Assembly (NCBI GenBank): GCA_011799875.1
Contig: CM022302.1
Coordinates: 180,846,942 to 180,910,941, forward strand
DNA: 64,000 nt
Direction of reading: 5' to 3'
Source: Thinopyrum elongatum
Lineage: Eukaryota; Streptophyta; Magnoliopsida; Poales; Poaceae
The notes under the pieces are model-generated. The model saw nothing but the letters and a program-made list of their open reading frames with translations, ran no database searches and was not told the DNA's origin. The position numbers were made by a program, and so were the translations under genes. Each line of letters begins with the position of its first letter. The stretch's first letter is position 1. Of the stretch, positions 1 to 12,789 are shown piece after piece.

Positions 1-1749
1 ACGGCAGCTTCCTTGTCGGGGGCTTTGGTTTTGGCCTTCTTGCCGGTGTTGAGATCGCCAGAACCCTAAATAGCTAGTACTGACATCTCCTAGCATTTCT
101 TGTCGCGCCTCCGACCCTTCCTCTTCGGGCCGGTGGCCTCGTCATCATCGTCGGAATCAACCTCTGCTCCTTCCTCTTCTCCAGGAAGTTGCCTTCCCTC
201 TTCAGCCTGAGCGCACTTATCTGCCAAGGTGTACAATTCATTGACGGTCTTGGGCAGTCGGACGTTCATCTTAGAACGTATTCTTCTGTTGCGCACGTTT
301 GAATGGAACGCGGCAATCATAGCTGCCGGGTGTATCTCTGGAATGTTGTGGTGCACTCAACTAAATCTCTGCATATACTTTCGCAAGCTCTCCCCTTCCT
401 TCTGTGGAAGGACTTGCAAATTACTGGGGCATCCTGGCTCTTGATGGCCGCCCGTGAAGGTGCCAACAAACTAATTGCACAGGTCAGCCTATGATGAGAT
501 GGAGTTCTCCGGTAGATGCATCAGCCACAACCTCACATTTGACTTGAGCACCAAAGGGAAGTAGTTGGCAAATACTTTCTCATCCCTGCCCCCTGGCGGC
601 TTGAACGGCAATCATGTAGATGCTCAAGAACTCTGCCAGGTTCAGCTTTCCATCATATTTTTCTGGCAATTCTAGCTTGAAAACGCGGGCAGATGGCCAA
701 CGGACTTGCCGCAGCTCGCGAGTGAAGGCAGGGCACCCAACCTAGAAAGGTAAGTACCCGCCCTCACTGGGCGCGGGCTCGTCGATGTCTGGGCCATTGC
801 GCCTGTCAGATTGACGGCAGGTCTCCCGGCGCCGCTCTATAGTGACGTGCGCATCTTCCCTCTGCCGATCTTCCAGGACCTGCCACTGATCTCGACGGGC
901 TTGTGGATCAGACAAGGCCATCGAAGCTTCATCAGGCTCGTGGTCGCATTGCTCTTGTTGCTGCCTTTGGGTTGGCTGTCGCGGAGGGGACTGCACCGTT
1001 AGTGCGGCCCCCTCGACGCGGCGAGCAGCTCGAGCCGTTGTTGTCGCCTGCGGGCGTCGCGATGGCTCCGCTCGCCGTGATCCTCCAGCCTCAGCAAAGC
1101 CGATCAAGCTCTGGGTGGTGGCCCTCCACTCATCCATCAGATCAGCTCCCGGTGGAAATCTTAGTAAGAGTTGGGCCCGTGCCATGGCTTTCGTAGCTGT
1201 GCTTGGTATAGCTGACGAGGCAGATCACGATGTCGCTCGACTCCTGGTAGTTCCAGCAGGGGCATCATCGTGATCACGCCATCGCAGATCGGTTGCCAAG
1301 GCGGTTTGATGATGAGTGGGCTGCGCTCGGGGATCGATGACCCCGTTCGGTGCTTCGGCTCGCTCACCTTGTTCTGGGCGAGGTGTGTGTCCAGTGGTCG
1401 CGCCCGTAGCAGGCGCGGCCAGAGGGTCACGACTCGCACCAGAGCGGGCGTCGTTGCCGCGGTTGTGTCCACTGGTGCGGCGGGGTGATGGAGACTGAAT
1501 GCCCCCTCCATCCGCAGCTTGCGGGTCATGTCCATCCGGATTTGGTTGATGCTGTCCTCCCCCGGCGCCTCCCGCTCTAGCTTTGTCCACGGGGGACACA
1601 ACGACAGCGCCGCCTGTGCCGGCAGCACCTACCATGGTACCCGCCTCACCCAATGTCGCCTGAGCGCCCGTGGCATCCGCGGCCGCGTGAGAGGGGGCCT
1701 TTGAAGTGGACGGGTCAGCGGTTACGCCGGACTTCTTCTTCGGCACCAT
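1..1749 (-). pseudogene. Ty3/Gypsy gag remnant (5' part of gag)
   Basis: Read on the minus strand this is the start of a retrotransposon Gag. The open frame begins with Met at 1749 (MVPKKKSGVT), runs through an Ala/Pro/Arg-rich low-complexity region, then breaks into several frames. The piece at 356-90 contains NELYTLADKCAQAEEGR followed by an acidic stretch and a basic GPKRKGRRRDKK tail, which is the usual end of the conserved Gag domain in grass gypsy elements. The downstream gag end and all of pol lie outside the window on the left. Frames change at about 1225, 740 and 360, so this copy is not translatable. Gag would form the retroelement capsid. The family assignment rests on the ADKCAxAEEGR motif and on the neighbouring LTR-like sequence; I cannot name the family. 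Confidence 0.72.
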
Positions 1750-1845
1750 GCGCGAGGATGATGATGATGATCGGCGATGGAGCTCGACGCGCAGTTTACG
1801 ACTTCAGGTTCACACAAGCGAAGCCCACCTACCTGGCGCGCCAAA

Positions 1846-2620
1846 GATGTCGTGGTGGATCACGATCACCTATGGGGCCGTGAGCCCCTTTGTGGTTCAG
1901 CAAGGGGGATCACGTTGCACAAAGAGCAGAAGCCATAGAACAACATGACGGTGGTGACACTTGTGGTTTTTACCCAGGTTCGGGCCGCTGGGTAGCGTAA
2001 AACCCTACTCCTGCTTTGGTGGATTGAGTGGAAGAACACAATGAGCACGTAACACTCAAGCCCGGCAAGGGTGCCTCGGGGAGAGCAGCTACGCGCGTAC
2101 AAGTGTGTGAGGGTCTGAATCCTTTGCTAGGTCGCCTTGGACCTCCTTTTATAGCTTAAGGGGTAACCACAATGGCAAAACAGTCTTTTTCTACTGATTA
2201 GATAGCCAACAGTGCTATCATACCTAACTCTGGCAGTTAGGACAAAGTGCATTAAATGCACTGCTAGGTGTCATGCTGAGGACGAAGCCTGGCAGGCCTA
2301 CCGAGCCGCTTAACCACCTCTTGCTTATCATCTTGATACGCTTCTGGACGGGTGTCACTTGGATAAACCTTGTCTTCTAATGGGTCGCCATGTGCTTAGC
2401 AGAGGTCACTTAATCACTTGGGTGCTCGACACTGCACTGATAAGTGACTTGCGTTGCTGTGCGGTGGAGCGGTGGTGTCTTGGCGGGGATCCCGCCCCTG
2501 GCCGACATGGCAAGCTTGCCGGGGAAGTCTTGGACTTGTCCCTGGGGCGGCCTCGACCTGACCAGGCTCTCCTGCCCGGCAAGGGAGGCTTTCCCAGGGT
2601 GATATTCTTATGTCGTGCTT
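1846..2620 (-). repeat. Probable 5' LTR of the gag-bearing gypsy element
   Basis: Directly upstream of the gag start, on the minus strand, lies a leader containing TTTGGCGCGCCAGGTAGG, which is typical just after gypsy LTRs. It is preceded by an LTR-like end reading CCACCACGACA at about 1846. A TATA-like TATAAAAGGAGG sits near 2145. The outer boundary is not fixed: I chose about 2620 because sequence beyond it reads as an unrelated peptide. There is no second LTR copy in the window to compare. Confidence 0.4.
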
Positions 2621-2879
2621 ATTCTTGGTCTTCTTGATCCGCTCTTTGATCTCACTAAGAGCTGCTTCTCTGGCTTGGGTGTTGATGCTGAACAAATGAT
2701 GCCCGTGCGCCTGTGTGCAAGTCCAGGCAACAAATGCCAATGTTTGTTGCACCGACAAATGGCAATCCAGTGTCAGTCCATGCTTTGCTTGTGATATAGA
2801 CTTTGTTCTATCGAATCTGACAACTTCAAATCTGCGCGTATCATTTGCATTGCTATGCATCTTTAATGCTTTCACGAGA

Positions 2880-4685
2880 ATTCATAATTTGTGTGAAACT
2901 GGCTTTGTATATATATTGAATCACTGGTAGAACCTTTGATTCCTTAGGCTGAGTTATGGAACCACTATTAAGAATAGTGTTTCAATGATACAATCATCTA
3001 GAAACCATACCAAGCTCATGAATGAATCAAGTTTTCATACTTACTAGCATCCTCTGGATCGACAAAATTACCTTGGATCATATCAAACATACAACCTTGG
3101 TTCTATTTCCATATCATGGAATCATTTTGACATCCATCTATTTTATCTCATAATTGAAATATTTAATAATTGCTAGTTTAACCCGAACTGACTTTAAGTA
3201 TTGCCATGATGAGACAATCTCGTCATACTTAATTCATTGATCTTGTCATAAACTATTTGTAATAAGTCAAGCATTAAAAAACATTTTTATCTTTGTCAGT
3301 CTATAGATCCATTACTATTCTTTAGACTCTAAGTCTTTTGAAGGGTTCATCAAGTTCTAAGCTTGAATTATGTGAATGGATACTATCTCGGATTATGTTG
3401 GCATATAGCCAATTTCCGGAGTCAGGGCCCATCAACGCTTCTCTGTGATTTATAGGTTTATTGTTTGCCCAATAATATTTCGTCTGCATACCACAAAGGT
3501 CTGCACGAGTTTTCCCAACCTATATAGTTCAGCTGCAAGTTCGACCATAGTCTCTATATATCTCATGTAGAGGCTTTTGTATCAGTCGCAGTAAGAAATT
3601 CTAGAATTACTTCCAGTGTTTCTTTTCTTTGAGCTGATTACGAAGATTCCTCAATCTTGTCGAGTTGCACTGTCCTCCCACTTAATCTTTTGTAGAAAAC
3701 ATTTTCCTCAAAACTTCCGCACTTTATGGAAACACTTTGCCTCGGCATAGTGATAGAGGAATACCCAACTATTTGGGATAACCTACAAAGTAGCACTTAT
3801 TTCAATAAATTTGATGGCGCTCCTTTTTTAGTTTGAAAGCCACTGTCTCGAAAGCATCACTTTGAAAGTATATTGGCGAAATAATTAATGTCATCTTTGA
3901 TCTCACCATGTCATACATAGTTTGATTGCATCTACTTAAAACAATCTACTCTCAGTAGTGTTTCTAGGAGGTGCAAGCTACAAAATTCTTTTATAGCTCA
4001 TCAGACATTCGCTAAATTTGTAACTCAAATATTCTTTTCTGCAATCCAATTGTAGAAACATAATTTTCTTGTTACAATAATTTCTACTTCATTCTGAAAA
4101 CCTTTTGAAACACCTCAAAAGATCCAGAATTATGTCTCAATTAGTAAATATAAATATCTACTTGAGTCATCCTTGAAGATAAATAAATCCACTGCTTGCA
4201 ACAATACTTATTGGACTATACACATCGATATGCATATTGCCAAATATTTTGTTGCTCGCTCTCTATGGCCTGTGAATGGTATTTTAGTTTACTTCACTAA
4301 TTGGACGAAACTTGCAAGTGTCAGATGATTCTCAATCAAATGACTTCAAAATTCATCACTATGAAATTTCTCCATGCTAGTTTCTCCAATGTGACTAAAC
4401 GCAGTGCCACAGAGATGTGGTATTCTTCTAGTCTTGCGACATTTAGCGTCAGTGTTATGGATGTTCAATTTTATTATCAATATTCATAACATACATCTTA
4501 TTCACAATAAGAGTATGCCCTTTTGATCATAACATCGAACAACTATTGTTCTGTCATGGACAGTTTTCCACTGAATCACATATTACAGGATCATAGCAGT
4601 TATAACATGGAATATAAACTCTTAACTATGAATAATGGAAATATAATAATATAATATTATTGCCTTGAGGGCATGTTTCCAACAG
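2880..4685 (-). pseudogene. Highly degenerate Ty1/Copia integrase-RT remnant with LTR-like terminus
   Basis: On the minus strand the segment begins with TGTTGGAAACATGCCCTCA, the typical start of BARE/Angela-like Copia LTRs. Within about 200 bases it already reads as broken Copia polyprotein, so most of the LTR and gag is missing. Recognisable pieces in order are the pre-integrase zone (KNTTSLWHC), the integrase entry (PFTGHRERATK, then FKDDSSRYLYL), the RT entry (REALMGPDSGNWL) and RT core fragments (SVRVKLAIIKYFNYEI, DVK). Stops and frameshifts occur every few dozen bases, so nothing is translatable. It is AT-rich compared with its neighbours and is joined at 4685 to the gypsy-type pseudogene next to it. 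The left limit near 2880 is approximate. Confidence 0.7.
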
Positions 4686-5912
4686 TTACCAATGAGGCCG
4701 GCCACATCCCCGGAGTGTCGGGAGCAACGACCACCCTTGAGCCATCAAGGTACTCCATGTAAAATTTCCTCCCTTCATAAATAAGGCTAGGTCCTCATCC
4801 TCATGGAAAAGAGGATCTTCTTCTCGGTGTTGCGTCTCTAGCTTGGGGGCTGGGCTATTCAGAGCCTCCACCCAGCCCCTCCAGATCTATGCAAAATCAA
4901 TAAAGGGTCAATCAGATGAAACAATTACTAAACGTCCTGGATAGGCGGGAAAGAGTCAAAAAAACTTACTATATCGGCGGGGTCATAATAAGATAGGCCA
5001 TCTCGGAATTGTTGTTGGGCAAAATCCTCTGCCGCTCCCTGGTAGAGGCCAGCCATGACCGTCCCAAAGGCCGCTTGGTCAAAGGAGCTCTGACGAATCG
5101 TTCGGGAGGAGTTGTCAGTCCCGTTGTATACGCACAATAGGTGAGGGTGTTGCCGAAGTGGTTGGACTCTTCAGTTTATTGCCGTGGCCATCACATCTAT
5201 TATGGTGAGGCCGGTTCACACCAGTTGCTTCACCCGAGCTGCCAGCTTGGTTACCTCGGCACCATTCTCCTGGGTAGTACCCTGCGGCATGCAGCTATAT
5301 CGCCTCTTCGGGGGTTCCGAGCTGAAGGGGGAAGTCCGGGGCGAACAGGGTCTTGAAGGGGGACGTCATCCACGTAGAACCACTCAGTTGGCCAGACATC
5401 GGCATCCTCCCGAGGTGTGCCTGGTGGGTATTCAGATCCATCGATCCAGCAAACCTCGACTGCTCTGACCTTGAATAGTCGTTCGGCAGGCGAGCCAGGC
5501 ACAATGCAAAAGTATCTTCTCCATAACCCAAAATGTGCCTCACATCCGAGGTGCATCTCGCATAAGGAAACATACCCCGCAATGTGTAAAATCGAATTGG
5601 TGGTGAGATGATGAAGTTGCAATCCATAAAATTCCTGTAGTCCTCGGAGGAAGGGATCGATGGGGAAACCAAAGCCGCAGAATAGGAATGAAACAAAACA
5701 CACCCTTTCCTCATTTTGAGGGAAGGGAAGTTCTCCGTGTGTACCTGCCTGTTGATGGATGTTAAACCAGGGCGGGCCACGGTCAGATCTGAATCTGACA
5801 AATAGCCTTGCCTCGCCAGGCACTCTAGCTGGACGCGCGAGACGGCGCAGCTGCCCCAATCACCTCTCTCCGGGCCTTTGGGACGCCTTGAAGAACTTGT
5901 ATCACTCACCAT
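4686..5912 (-). pseudogene. Gypsy-type 'putative transposase' (PF04195-like) pseudogene
   Basis: The likely start is the Met at 5912 (MVSDTSSSRRPKG). The protein resembles the plus-strand copy at 61612-62842 through most of its length: ERGDWGSCAVS, PFLRGLQEFYGLQLH, SILHIAGYVSLCE, WPTEWFYVDDV and finally PDTPGMWPASLVT near 4686. This is the conserved 'transposase (putative), gypsy type' domain found in grass LTR elements; its biochemical role is not established. At least two frameshifts separate the blocks (near 5850 and 5250), and the ORF is cut at 4685 by the Copia remnant. The LTR upstream (6268-6756) belongs to the same element. Confidence 0.75.
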
Positions 5913-6267
5913 GGAAAACTTTTGAGGGTTGAACTCGAGAGAGGAAGCACTGGCGGGGATTGTTTGGACAGATTGACGCGGGTGTGTCTGTGTGGATAAT
6001 CCGCGCACTTGGCCCGTAGACAAGAAGGGGAAGAGAACAATGCTTTGACGTTTCGCCATAAACTGGCTCGCTCCCCGGGAAAAACTCAATTACTAAGGTC
6101 AGGAAATTGGTTTCACGTGCAGCAGAGCTGGGGCCACCTGACAGAATCATTGAATTTTCGAAGACTATTTGGAGGTTATATGCAGGAACTTTCCTATCTA
6201 GCCAAAGACTCCAGAACCGAGGCCCAAGAGTGTCATTCTCGGCATTGAAGGCCCGTTCAGGGGCTAC

Positions 6268-6756
6268 TGACAGTGTCTTGGGCTAGGGGGTACCAACCTA
6301 GCCCATCCACGCACTTCGGGTTGGGACGAAGGGCCCTCATTATTCACAAGATGGACTCCGGGGGTCGCATGTGGGAGATTAAGACCACGTCTATTGAAGA
6401 CTTGCCGTATACTCCAAGACCTCATCCACCGCCTCCGCGCAAGGATACCGACCTTGTAACCCTAGATACCCTACTCAGCGTGTACATAAGCCGAGGGGTT
6501 TAGCCCGTAGAGGGGACATCAACACAATCTCATTCTCCTAGCCCTAGAGTTAGAACACATCTGAAGATCTCAAGGTAGATCAACTCTGTAATTGTAACAT
6601 CTTCATCAATATAACAAGAGCAGGACTTATGGTTTTACCTCCATTAAGAGGGCTTGAAGCTAGGTAAACATCGTCTCCCCTGTTCTAGTTACCATCTATC
6701 CAAGATCCACAGCTCGGGACCCCCTACCCCGAGGTCTGCCGGTTTTTACACCGACA
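6268..6756 (-). repeat. LTR (489 bp) of the minus-strand PF04195-type gypsy element
   Basis: The minus-strand copy starts TGTCGGTGTAAAAACCGGCA (from 6756) and ends ACTGTCA (6268). The next bases, GTAGCCCCTGAACGGGCC, match the leader after the related plus-strand LTR at 61286 (GTAGCCCCCGAACCAGGC). Both LTRs share the opening TGTCGGTGT-AAAACCGGC and the downstream GTAGGGGGTCCCGA block. The partner LTR is not in the window because the element is truncated at 4685. Confidence 0.82.
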
Positions 6757-7560
6757 ACTGCTAACATCGTCGACTGTGCTATACAATTTCACTGCATATC
6801 TATTGTGCCTTTCTACCTGCACATGCAAATACACGGCAAAGTTTTGATGAAACAATCAATCCAGTAGAAAAATACAAAATGCGGGTTAATTGGCATTGTT
6901 GTGTTGTGTCAACATTATCTTGTACAACAACAGGAACATAGATGTAGAGCGTCAAGCCATCTTTGCAGCCGCGGACACACACATCAGCATGTTTCCTTCG
7001 ACTATGCTCGGGGTCTTTCTAATTTTCATTATTCCTCTTGTGATTATGCATGCTCAGGGGATTTCCTTCCTTTAATCCTTCATTTTCCATCCTTTTCTTT
7101 CAATTAGAGATTTCTTTTTCCTCCTTTGATTATGGATGCTCAGGGGCTTTCCTTCCTTTATGTTCTATCAGATTTGAATGGTCCCATGAGAGACTTCCTT
7201 ATTCTAAAGTCAGAATTGATTATGCATGCGCTCAGGATTTCCTTCTTTATTTATCTGTGAGAGGAACTCAATTCCATCCATTACTTATTCCTTGCAAGCT
7301 TAGTTCTGACACCCATCACTCATTAATTCTTGAGACAACTCCTTGATGCCGAGAAACCTTAAAAGCATATATAAATTGGGAGGATTTAATGTAAGAGGGC
7401 AACGTGGGACTATTCTGCACAAGAGTAACTTTTTGCCTTGCCTTATGTGGGCCGGCTTCATTGAGCCCAATGATGCGGAGGGAGGCCCAGGTAGGAGTGC
7501 AGATGATAGCAGCTCGATAGGAAAATAGACCACGTATGTAAGGAAATAACGGACAGACAA
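6757..7560. other. Unclassified sequence with short degenerate repeats
   Basis: No gene recognised. Between about 6999 and 7245 there are three or four copies of a motif like GATTATGCATGCTCAGGG followed by TTTCCTTC, starting near 7042, 7128 and 7218 (86-90 base spacing), with a weaker copy near 6999. Short open frames here are accidental. Confidence 0.45.
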
Positions 7561-10327
7561 AAATTCAGGAGTAAGATGCAGCAGTCCTTTTATTAGTAGG
7601 TATAGATATAGATATAGACATGTATCTGTATGAGATATCTACACATACAACAACTGCATTTTGACTTCTGGTAGTTTAATCAGTGAGGATTTACCACTCA
7701 CTAGCATGCAAGAACACCCATCGCAAACAAGAGGAGCTGCTACTGCTGCTCACTGAGCTCAAGAGGTTGTAGGAATGGGGATTTCTTGAACGATATGGAA
7801 AATAAAAATAGGTTAGTTAGAAGTTAATGCCTGCTATAACAGATCAATACTGAGCAGAGGTGCACACATATCAACATGACAAAAGAGGTAACAACATTAA
7901 CATATTGGAAAAGATATATACTACTTGAACCGCAAAAATGTCTTACATTTAAGAACAAAAAGTGTAATTAGCTATCATTCTATGAACATGGTCACTTCAG
8001 CCTTCAGGAGTATGATAGAACTCATTATCAATAGCACACTGTGAATGTTGGTGTAATTAACCAAACAAAGATCAGTATATGAGTGGACGATAGTTAACAT
8101 CAAAGTAAATATTTCCCCAAGAGATAGCTGCATACAAAACAATGATTATTGAACATGTATATATGTTGCTTGTTCCTATAAAAAAATGATGCAGGCCATC
8201 TCTCTGATTATCTTAACCAGAGTCTGAATCTTTAAACATAAGAACAACCCTAGTGTACGAATACTACTGAAATAAACATGTATTCTATAAATGATCAATC
8301 CAACAGACTGCATTACTCTTGGTCCATGTGTGCGTGGAAGAATCTGTAGTTCTTAAATTGACCCTTCTTCTTTATACCAACTTATAAAGAAATAAATGAC
8401 ATTATGAGGATGGTATATTAAACACTTAGGCATAAAAAATAGATTAACTCATTATAAAAGCTACAAAATAAAACATTGCTTCCCTCCATTTATGATCTAC
8501 CTATAAAGAAACTAATGCAGAGGCATGCTAATTGTACAGGAAATGAAATCACCGTCGTCCATGTGTGATTGAGTTTAATATCTATCAAGGTAGTTTTACA
8601 TGAACCAAGCAATGTCTCTATGTATTGCTTAGTCCTAACGAGACCTCTGGAATTTAAAACAAACCATGGTACATTTTTCTCCACAAATGAAAATGCATGC
8701 TCAGACATGAGGTGAAAATTCAAAATTGCAACTATAGCTTATGAACATTCTGCTATGTAAAGCAAATGATGGAATTGCAACATCAATTTACTGGTCACTA
8801 AATACAGCCATAATATTGGGTGCGGGGATAATTAGCGATTCAAAGTTCAAGCATATCTCATATTAGCCGAAGCTTCATACAACAATGCAGATTATATACA
8901 ACTACTATGCACATCTTCTTATGAAGGTATAAGCTACTATAGCAGCAAACTAAATCAAGAAATATCTAGATTCTAACCAGATCCAAGTAGTATGAATGGA
9001 GAATCATATGGGACTTTACGATCCCTTCTAGGTTGGGTGAGAACTAAGTGGCGTGGAGGGACAACGGGGCAGAACGCTGACTGGGACATAGAAAGAGATC
9101 ATGAGAGCCCGGGAGCAATTTTGAGTTTTCGTACAACTCATGATCTTTATTTGATTGTATATAAATCCACATGGACATGCACAATAACTAGTATGACCGT
9201 TGAGCCACCACCAACAATTCAACAAAAGGAGACAAAAATATTTCCCAAATTGTTCCCTTCAAGGTTCGCAAGAGACTAACATACTGGCTCGGGAACATGT
9301 CATGTTGATTTTCAGAATATACCAAATCATGTCATAAAGCTATTATCGACACCACTTCATTGTTTGCTGAATAGAAGATTGATAATCCTCTTCACTTCTT
9401 CATCCAGTATGCTTTACTTCTTAGTCCAGCAACTGTAAAATAAAAAAATAAAAATCATTTTTCTCAACGATGAGCATATGAGAAAAAACTGAAATCGTAG
9501 ATACCAATTTGTTTGGTTTTTAAAAATGGTTAGTTTTGATGCTAAATGTAGGAGGAGGGCACAACTGCCCTATATTTGTCAAGTGTTTTTGGCATGATAG
9601 AGGGTTCATTATATTTAACCTCTAGAAATTTTGAGGTGGCACCTTAGCAAAACAACCTATGAGAGAAGCCTTGTTATGCCATCAACCTAATACACTTCAC
9701 TAAATGTTCTACTTAAGAATGCTACAATTCTGAAATTTCAGTAGACAATAATATTTGTTTTATAATTAGACATGAGCTAAACTTTACCTTAATATCAGTA
9801 TTTCACATTTGTGGTAAAGTGAATATGAGTTCCAATGGGTTGGTAGAACACCTTCATATTTTGGGCACACCTATAAAAATCTTGGCTGCAACTATAAGAA
9901 ATTAACAGCTTTCAATTCGTATTTTGTTATATCTCCAAGAGTGATGGATCTTACAACTCAAACTTTACCTTAATATCAGTATCCCCCTTAAAAATAACTT
10001 AGATAAAACTTTCAAAAAATAAATAAAAATAAACCATTGTTGATTCTGCGGGTATCCTTCAATTGATGAGTCATGTCAAAGTGTACACTTGATTGTCACC
10101 ATTGCTAGGCCACACAACAATTAGCGATAGATAGCAAGCATCAACACTACAGAAACCATAACCATTTGTTCCAAATGGTACTTCACAATGTTGATGTATT
10201 CTTCATACACCATCTTAAAGGTCAGACATAGTATCAACTTCAAAGTCGCATACCTTCCTGTGCAAATTATTTGGACTTCACAAGAGGAATGTTACTGATG
10301 AATTAAGTTACTGTTTTACATACAAAC
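7561..10327. other. AT-rich non-coding stretch; no gene seen
   Basis: This 2.8 kb stretch is AT-rich with stops in all frames. It contains no LTR, TIR or recognisable coding domain. It lies between the retroelement cluster on the left and a carrier-like exon at 10328-10389, so it may be intron or 3' flank of that broken host gene. Around 7935-7965 the text AAATGTCTTACATTTAAGAAC resembles the inner part of a Stowaway MITE, but no ends are visible. Confidence 0.4.
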
Positions 10328-10389
10328 CTGAAGGATCCAAGGTAGAGTGGTTGTGTATGTGCTTGCTTAAGCAAACCGACAGACAATCC
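10328..10389 (-). pseudogene. Exon of a mitochondrial dicarboxylate/tricarboxylate carrier-like gene
   Basis: A 62-base minus-strand exon is framed by TTTCTGCAG (acceptor) and GTTTGT (donor). It encodes GLSVGLLKQAHTQPLYLGSF. Plant dicarboxylate/tricarboxylate carriers of the SLC25 family have a similar block, Gly-Leu-Ser-Ala-Gly-Leu-Leu-Arg-Gln-Ala followed by a Leu-Gly-Ser-Phe, with the same spacing. The upstream exon at 15797-15881 ends in VGSFYK, which is what precedes this block in the family. These inner-membrane carriers exchange malate, oxoglutarate and citrate. I found no later exons, so this looks like a dead fragment. Confidence 0.6.
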
Positions 10390-10503
10390 CTGCAGAAATT
10401 TTGTCAAGATCCCTGCATAAATGAAATGTCAGTCATAAATCATAATGGACTACTACTCTAGAAAATGTAACAACGCAGGTCTGTCACCAATAATTCAATA
10501 CTC

Positions 10504-10770
10504 TGTGAAACTTGCAGTAAGAATCGTACCCCTGTTGAGGGGCGCTCCTTCGTGTTTATAGGCAGGGGCTTATCCCTCATACGCATACAAGTTGGTTTGA
10601 GAGGATTACATCTTGAGGTACAAGAAAGATATAGAGAGGATAGAGATAAGCTAGTTCGGTTACAAGAGGATCCTAGCTAATCTCCTAACAACCTACTCTA
10701 TTTATAGCCAGGAGAGCATCACAACATGACAACCACATCTTATGACATATGTGGTTTAACATCCTCGCTT
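10504..10770 (-). repeat. 3' LTR of the Copia element
   Basis: About 267 bases, with roughly 90 percent or better visible identity to 15485-15750. Long shared blocks include GTTTATAGGCAGGGGCTTAT and CAAGAGGATCCTAGCTAATC. The plus-strand start is TGTGAAAC. Confidence 0.9.
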
Positions 10771-10772
10771 AA

Positions 10773-12260
10773 TCACAACTTTCTTAAGTTGAGATTACAC
10801 TTGAATTCTTCAAAGCTTCTTGTGGGCAATGCTTTGGTGAAGTCGTCTGCTACCTGGTCTCTGGAGTGTATAAAACAAATTTCCAATTTCCTGTCAGCAA
10901 CTCTTTCTCTGACAAAATGAAAATCAATCTCAATATGTTTAGTTCTTGCATGAAAGACATGATTAGCAGAAAGGTAAGTGGCACCAAGATTGTCACACCA
11001 CAAACATGGAACTGGAGTGTGTTTCACACCCAATTCTTTTAGCATTGACTGCACCCATATAATTTCTGTTGTTGCATTTGCTAGAGCTTTGTATTCTTCC
11101 TCTGTACTTGATCATGACACTATAGCATGCTTCTTTGCACACCATGATATAAGGTTGGGTCCAAAGAAAATGGCAAACCCACCAGTAGAGCGTCTATCAT
11201 CAAGACACCCTCCCGAGTCTAAATCAAAAAAGGCGCTCACAAGAGTAGATGATGAGTTTTCGAAAGTAAGACCAACATTCATAGTGTCCTTCACATATCT
11301 AACTATGCACTTTGCAGCAGTCCAGTGAACTGTGGTGGGCGCATGAAGAAACTGACACACTTTGTTTACAGCAAACGAAATATCAGACCTTGTTAGAGTC
11401 AACTACTGAAGTGCTCTTACTAGGCTTCTATATCTGGTACTATCTCCTTGATTCAGGTATTCTCCTTCTACTAAAGATAACTTTTCTGTACTGGATAAAG
11501 GTGTTGGTGATGACTTACAGCCTTGCAACCCAACTCTTCTTACCAGATCAGCAGCATATTTTTCCTGCGAAAGATGGAAGTCCATCTTCATGTTTCTTTA
11601 CCTTAATGCCTAGAAAAAAATGTAGATCTCCTAGATCTTTGAGAGCAAATCAGCACTTAGATCCTTGAGCAATCCTCATATAGCCTCATCAGATGAACTT
11701 GTGACAATAATATCATCATCATAAATAAGCACAAATATAGAGGTATTTGACTTATTATAAATGAACAATGAGGTATCTGACTTTAAAGAGACAATACCAA
11801 GTGCTTGCAATTTTTGGCTGAGTCTTGAATACCATGCCCTAGGAGCTTGCTTCAATCAATACAAAGATTTATCAAGTTTGCATACATGATAGGGTGCATT
11901 CTTACTTTCAAACCCAGGAGGTTGTTTCATGTAAACTTCCTCTTCCATAACGCCATGGAGGAACGCATTCTGTACATCTAGTTATCTAAGACTCCATCCC
12001 CTGGAAACAACTATGGACAGAACAAGACAAATAGTGGCAGCTTTTACAACATGACTAAAGGTATCCTCATAGCCTATGCCATAATGTTGTTTAAAGCCTT
12101 TTGCAACAAGTCTTGCTTTGTAGTGATCAATAGTTCCATCAGATTTTCTTTTAATTCTGAATACCCACTTGCAATCAATAAGATTTTTACCTTGCCGTAG
12201 TGGAATTAGATGCCATATCTTATTTTTCCGGAGTGTCATGTATTCTTCTTCCATGGCTTT
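10773..12260 (-). pseudogene. Copia reverse transcriptase and RNase H region
   Basis: The RT begins near 12260 ([13 protein letters not shown]) and continues with [20 protein letters not shown] and [18 protein letters not shown]. The catalytic box near 11715 reads IYDDDIIV, where YVDD is expected. Downstream blocks are FHLSQEKYAADLVRRVGL, then [16 protein letters not shown] with [17 protein letters not shown]. The RNase H part is [20 protein letters not shown], ending with [14 protein letters not shown] at about 10850. Several frameshifts and stops (for example near 11980, 11660, 11400 and 11060) break the frame. RT would copy the element RNA into DNA in virus-like particles; this copy cannot. 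Confidence 0.88.
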
Positions 12261-12789
12261 CTTCCATCGTGTGTCATTGAGCTCCTCTGCTAGAGTGCCA
12301 GGTTCACCTGTAGAGCATGCAAACCCAAATTTAGTTTTATAATTAGTTCTCTGAATTACCCCTTGTTGGAGGCGTGTATGCGGCACTGGTGCAGAGAATG
12401 AAACAGGAGCATTTGCCGCAGAAGATCCCATAGGATCAGTGGCAACCGAGCCCAGATTTCCAGTTGCATCCGCTTGGACAGCCGGATCTTCTGTGGCATC
12501 AGGAGAAGACGCGGCTATTGTTCGCGATGCAGAAGATCCTGAGCCCCGGGCCTCATCATTACCTGATGATGGCGTGGGTCTGCCCGGATCAGCTCCGTCT
12601 CGTGACCCTGTCATGGGCCCGATAGGGCCAGCACCGAATCTAGGTCTGGTTGGTGCCTCCAAATCCGCGCATGTCTGCTGGCATGGGCGACGCGTTGAAA
12701 CATGCGGTGGATAACCAAGCCGAGCGACTGATGGACGTGTGGCAGAAGGTGATTGGCGCGGCTCGGTAGCAGCGTCTGGGAAAGTTGCG

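Noticed and set aside
742..1749. Overlapping plus-strand frames in the gag region
   Set aside because: Shadows of GC-rich gag. The minus strand fits the Gag motif and the LTR position.
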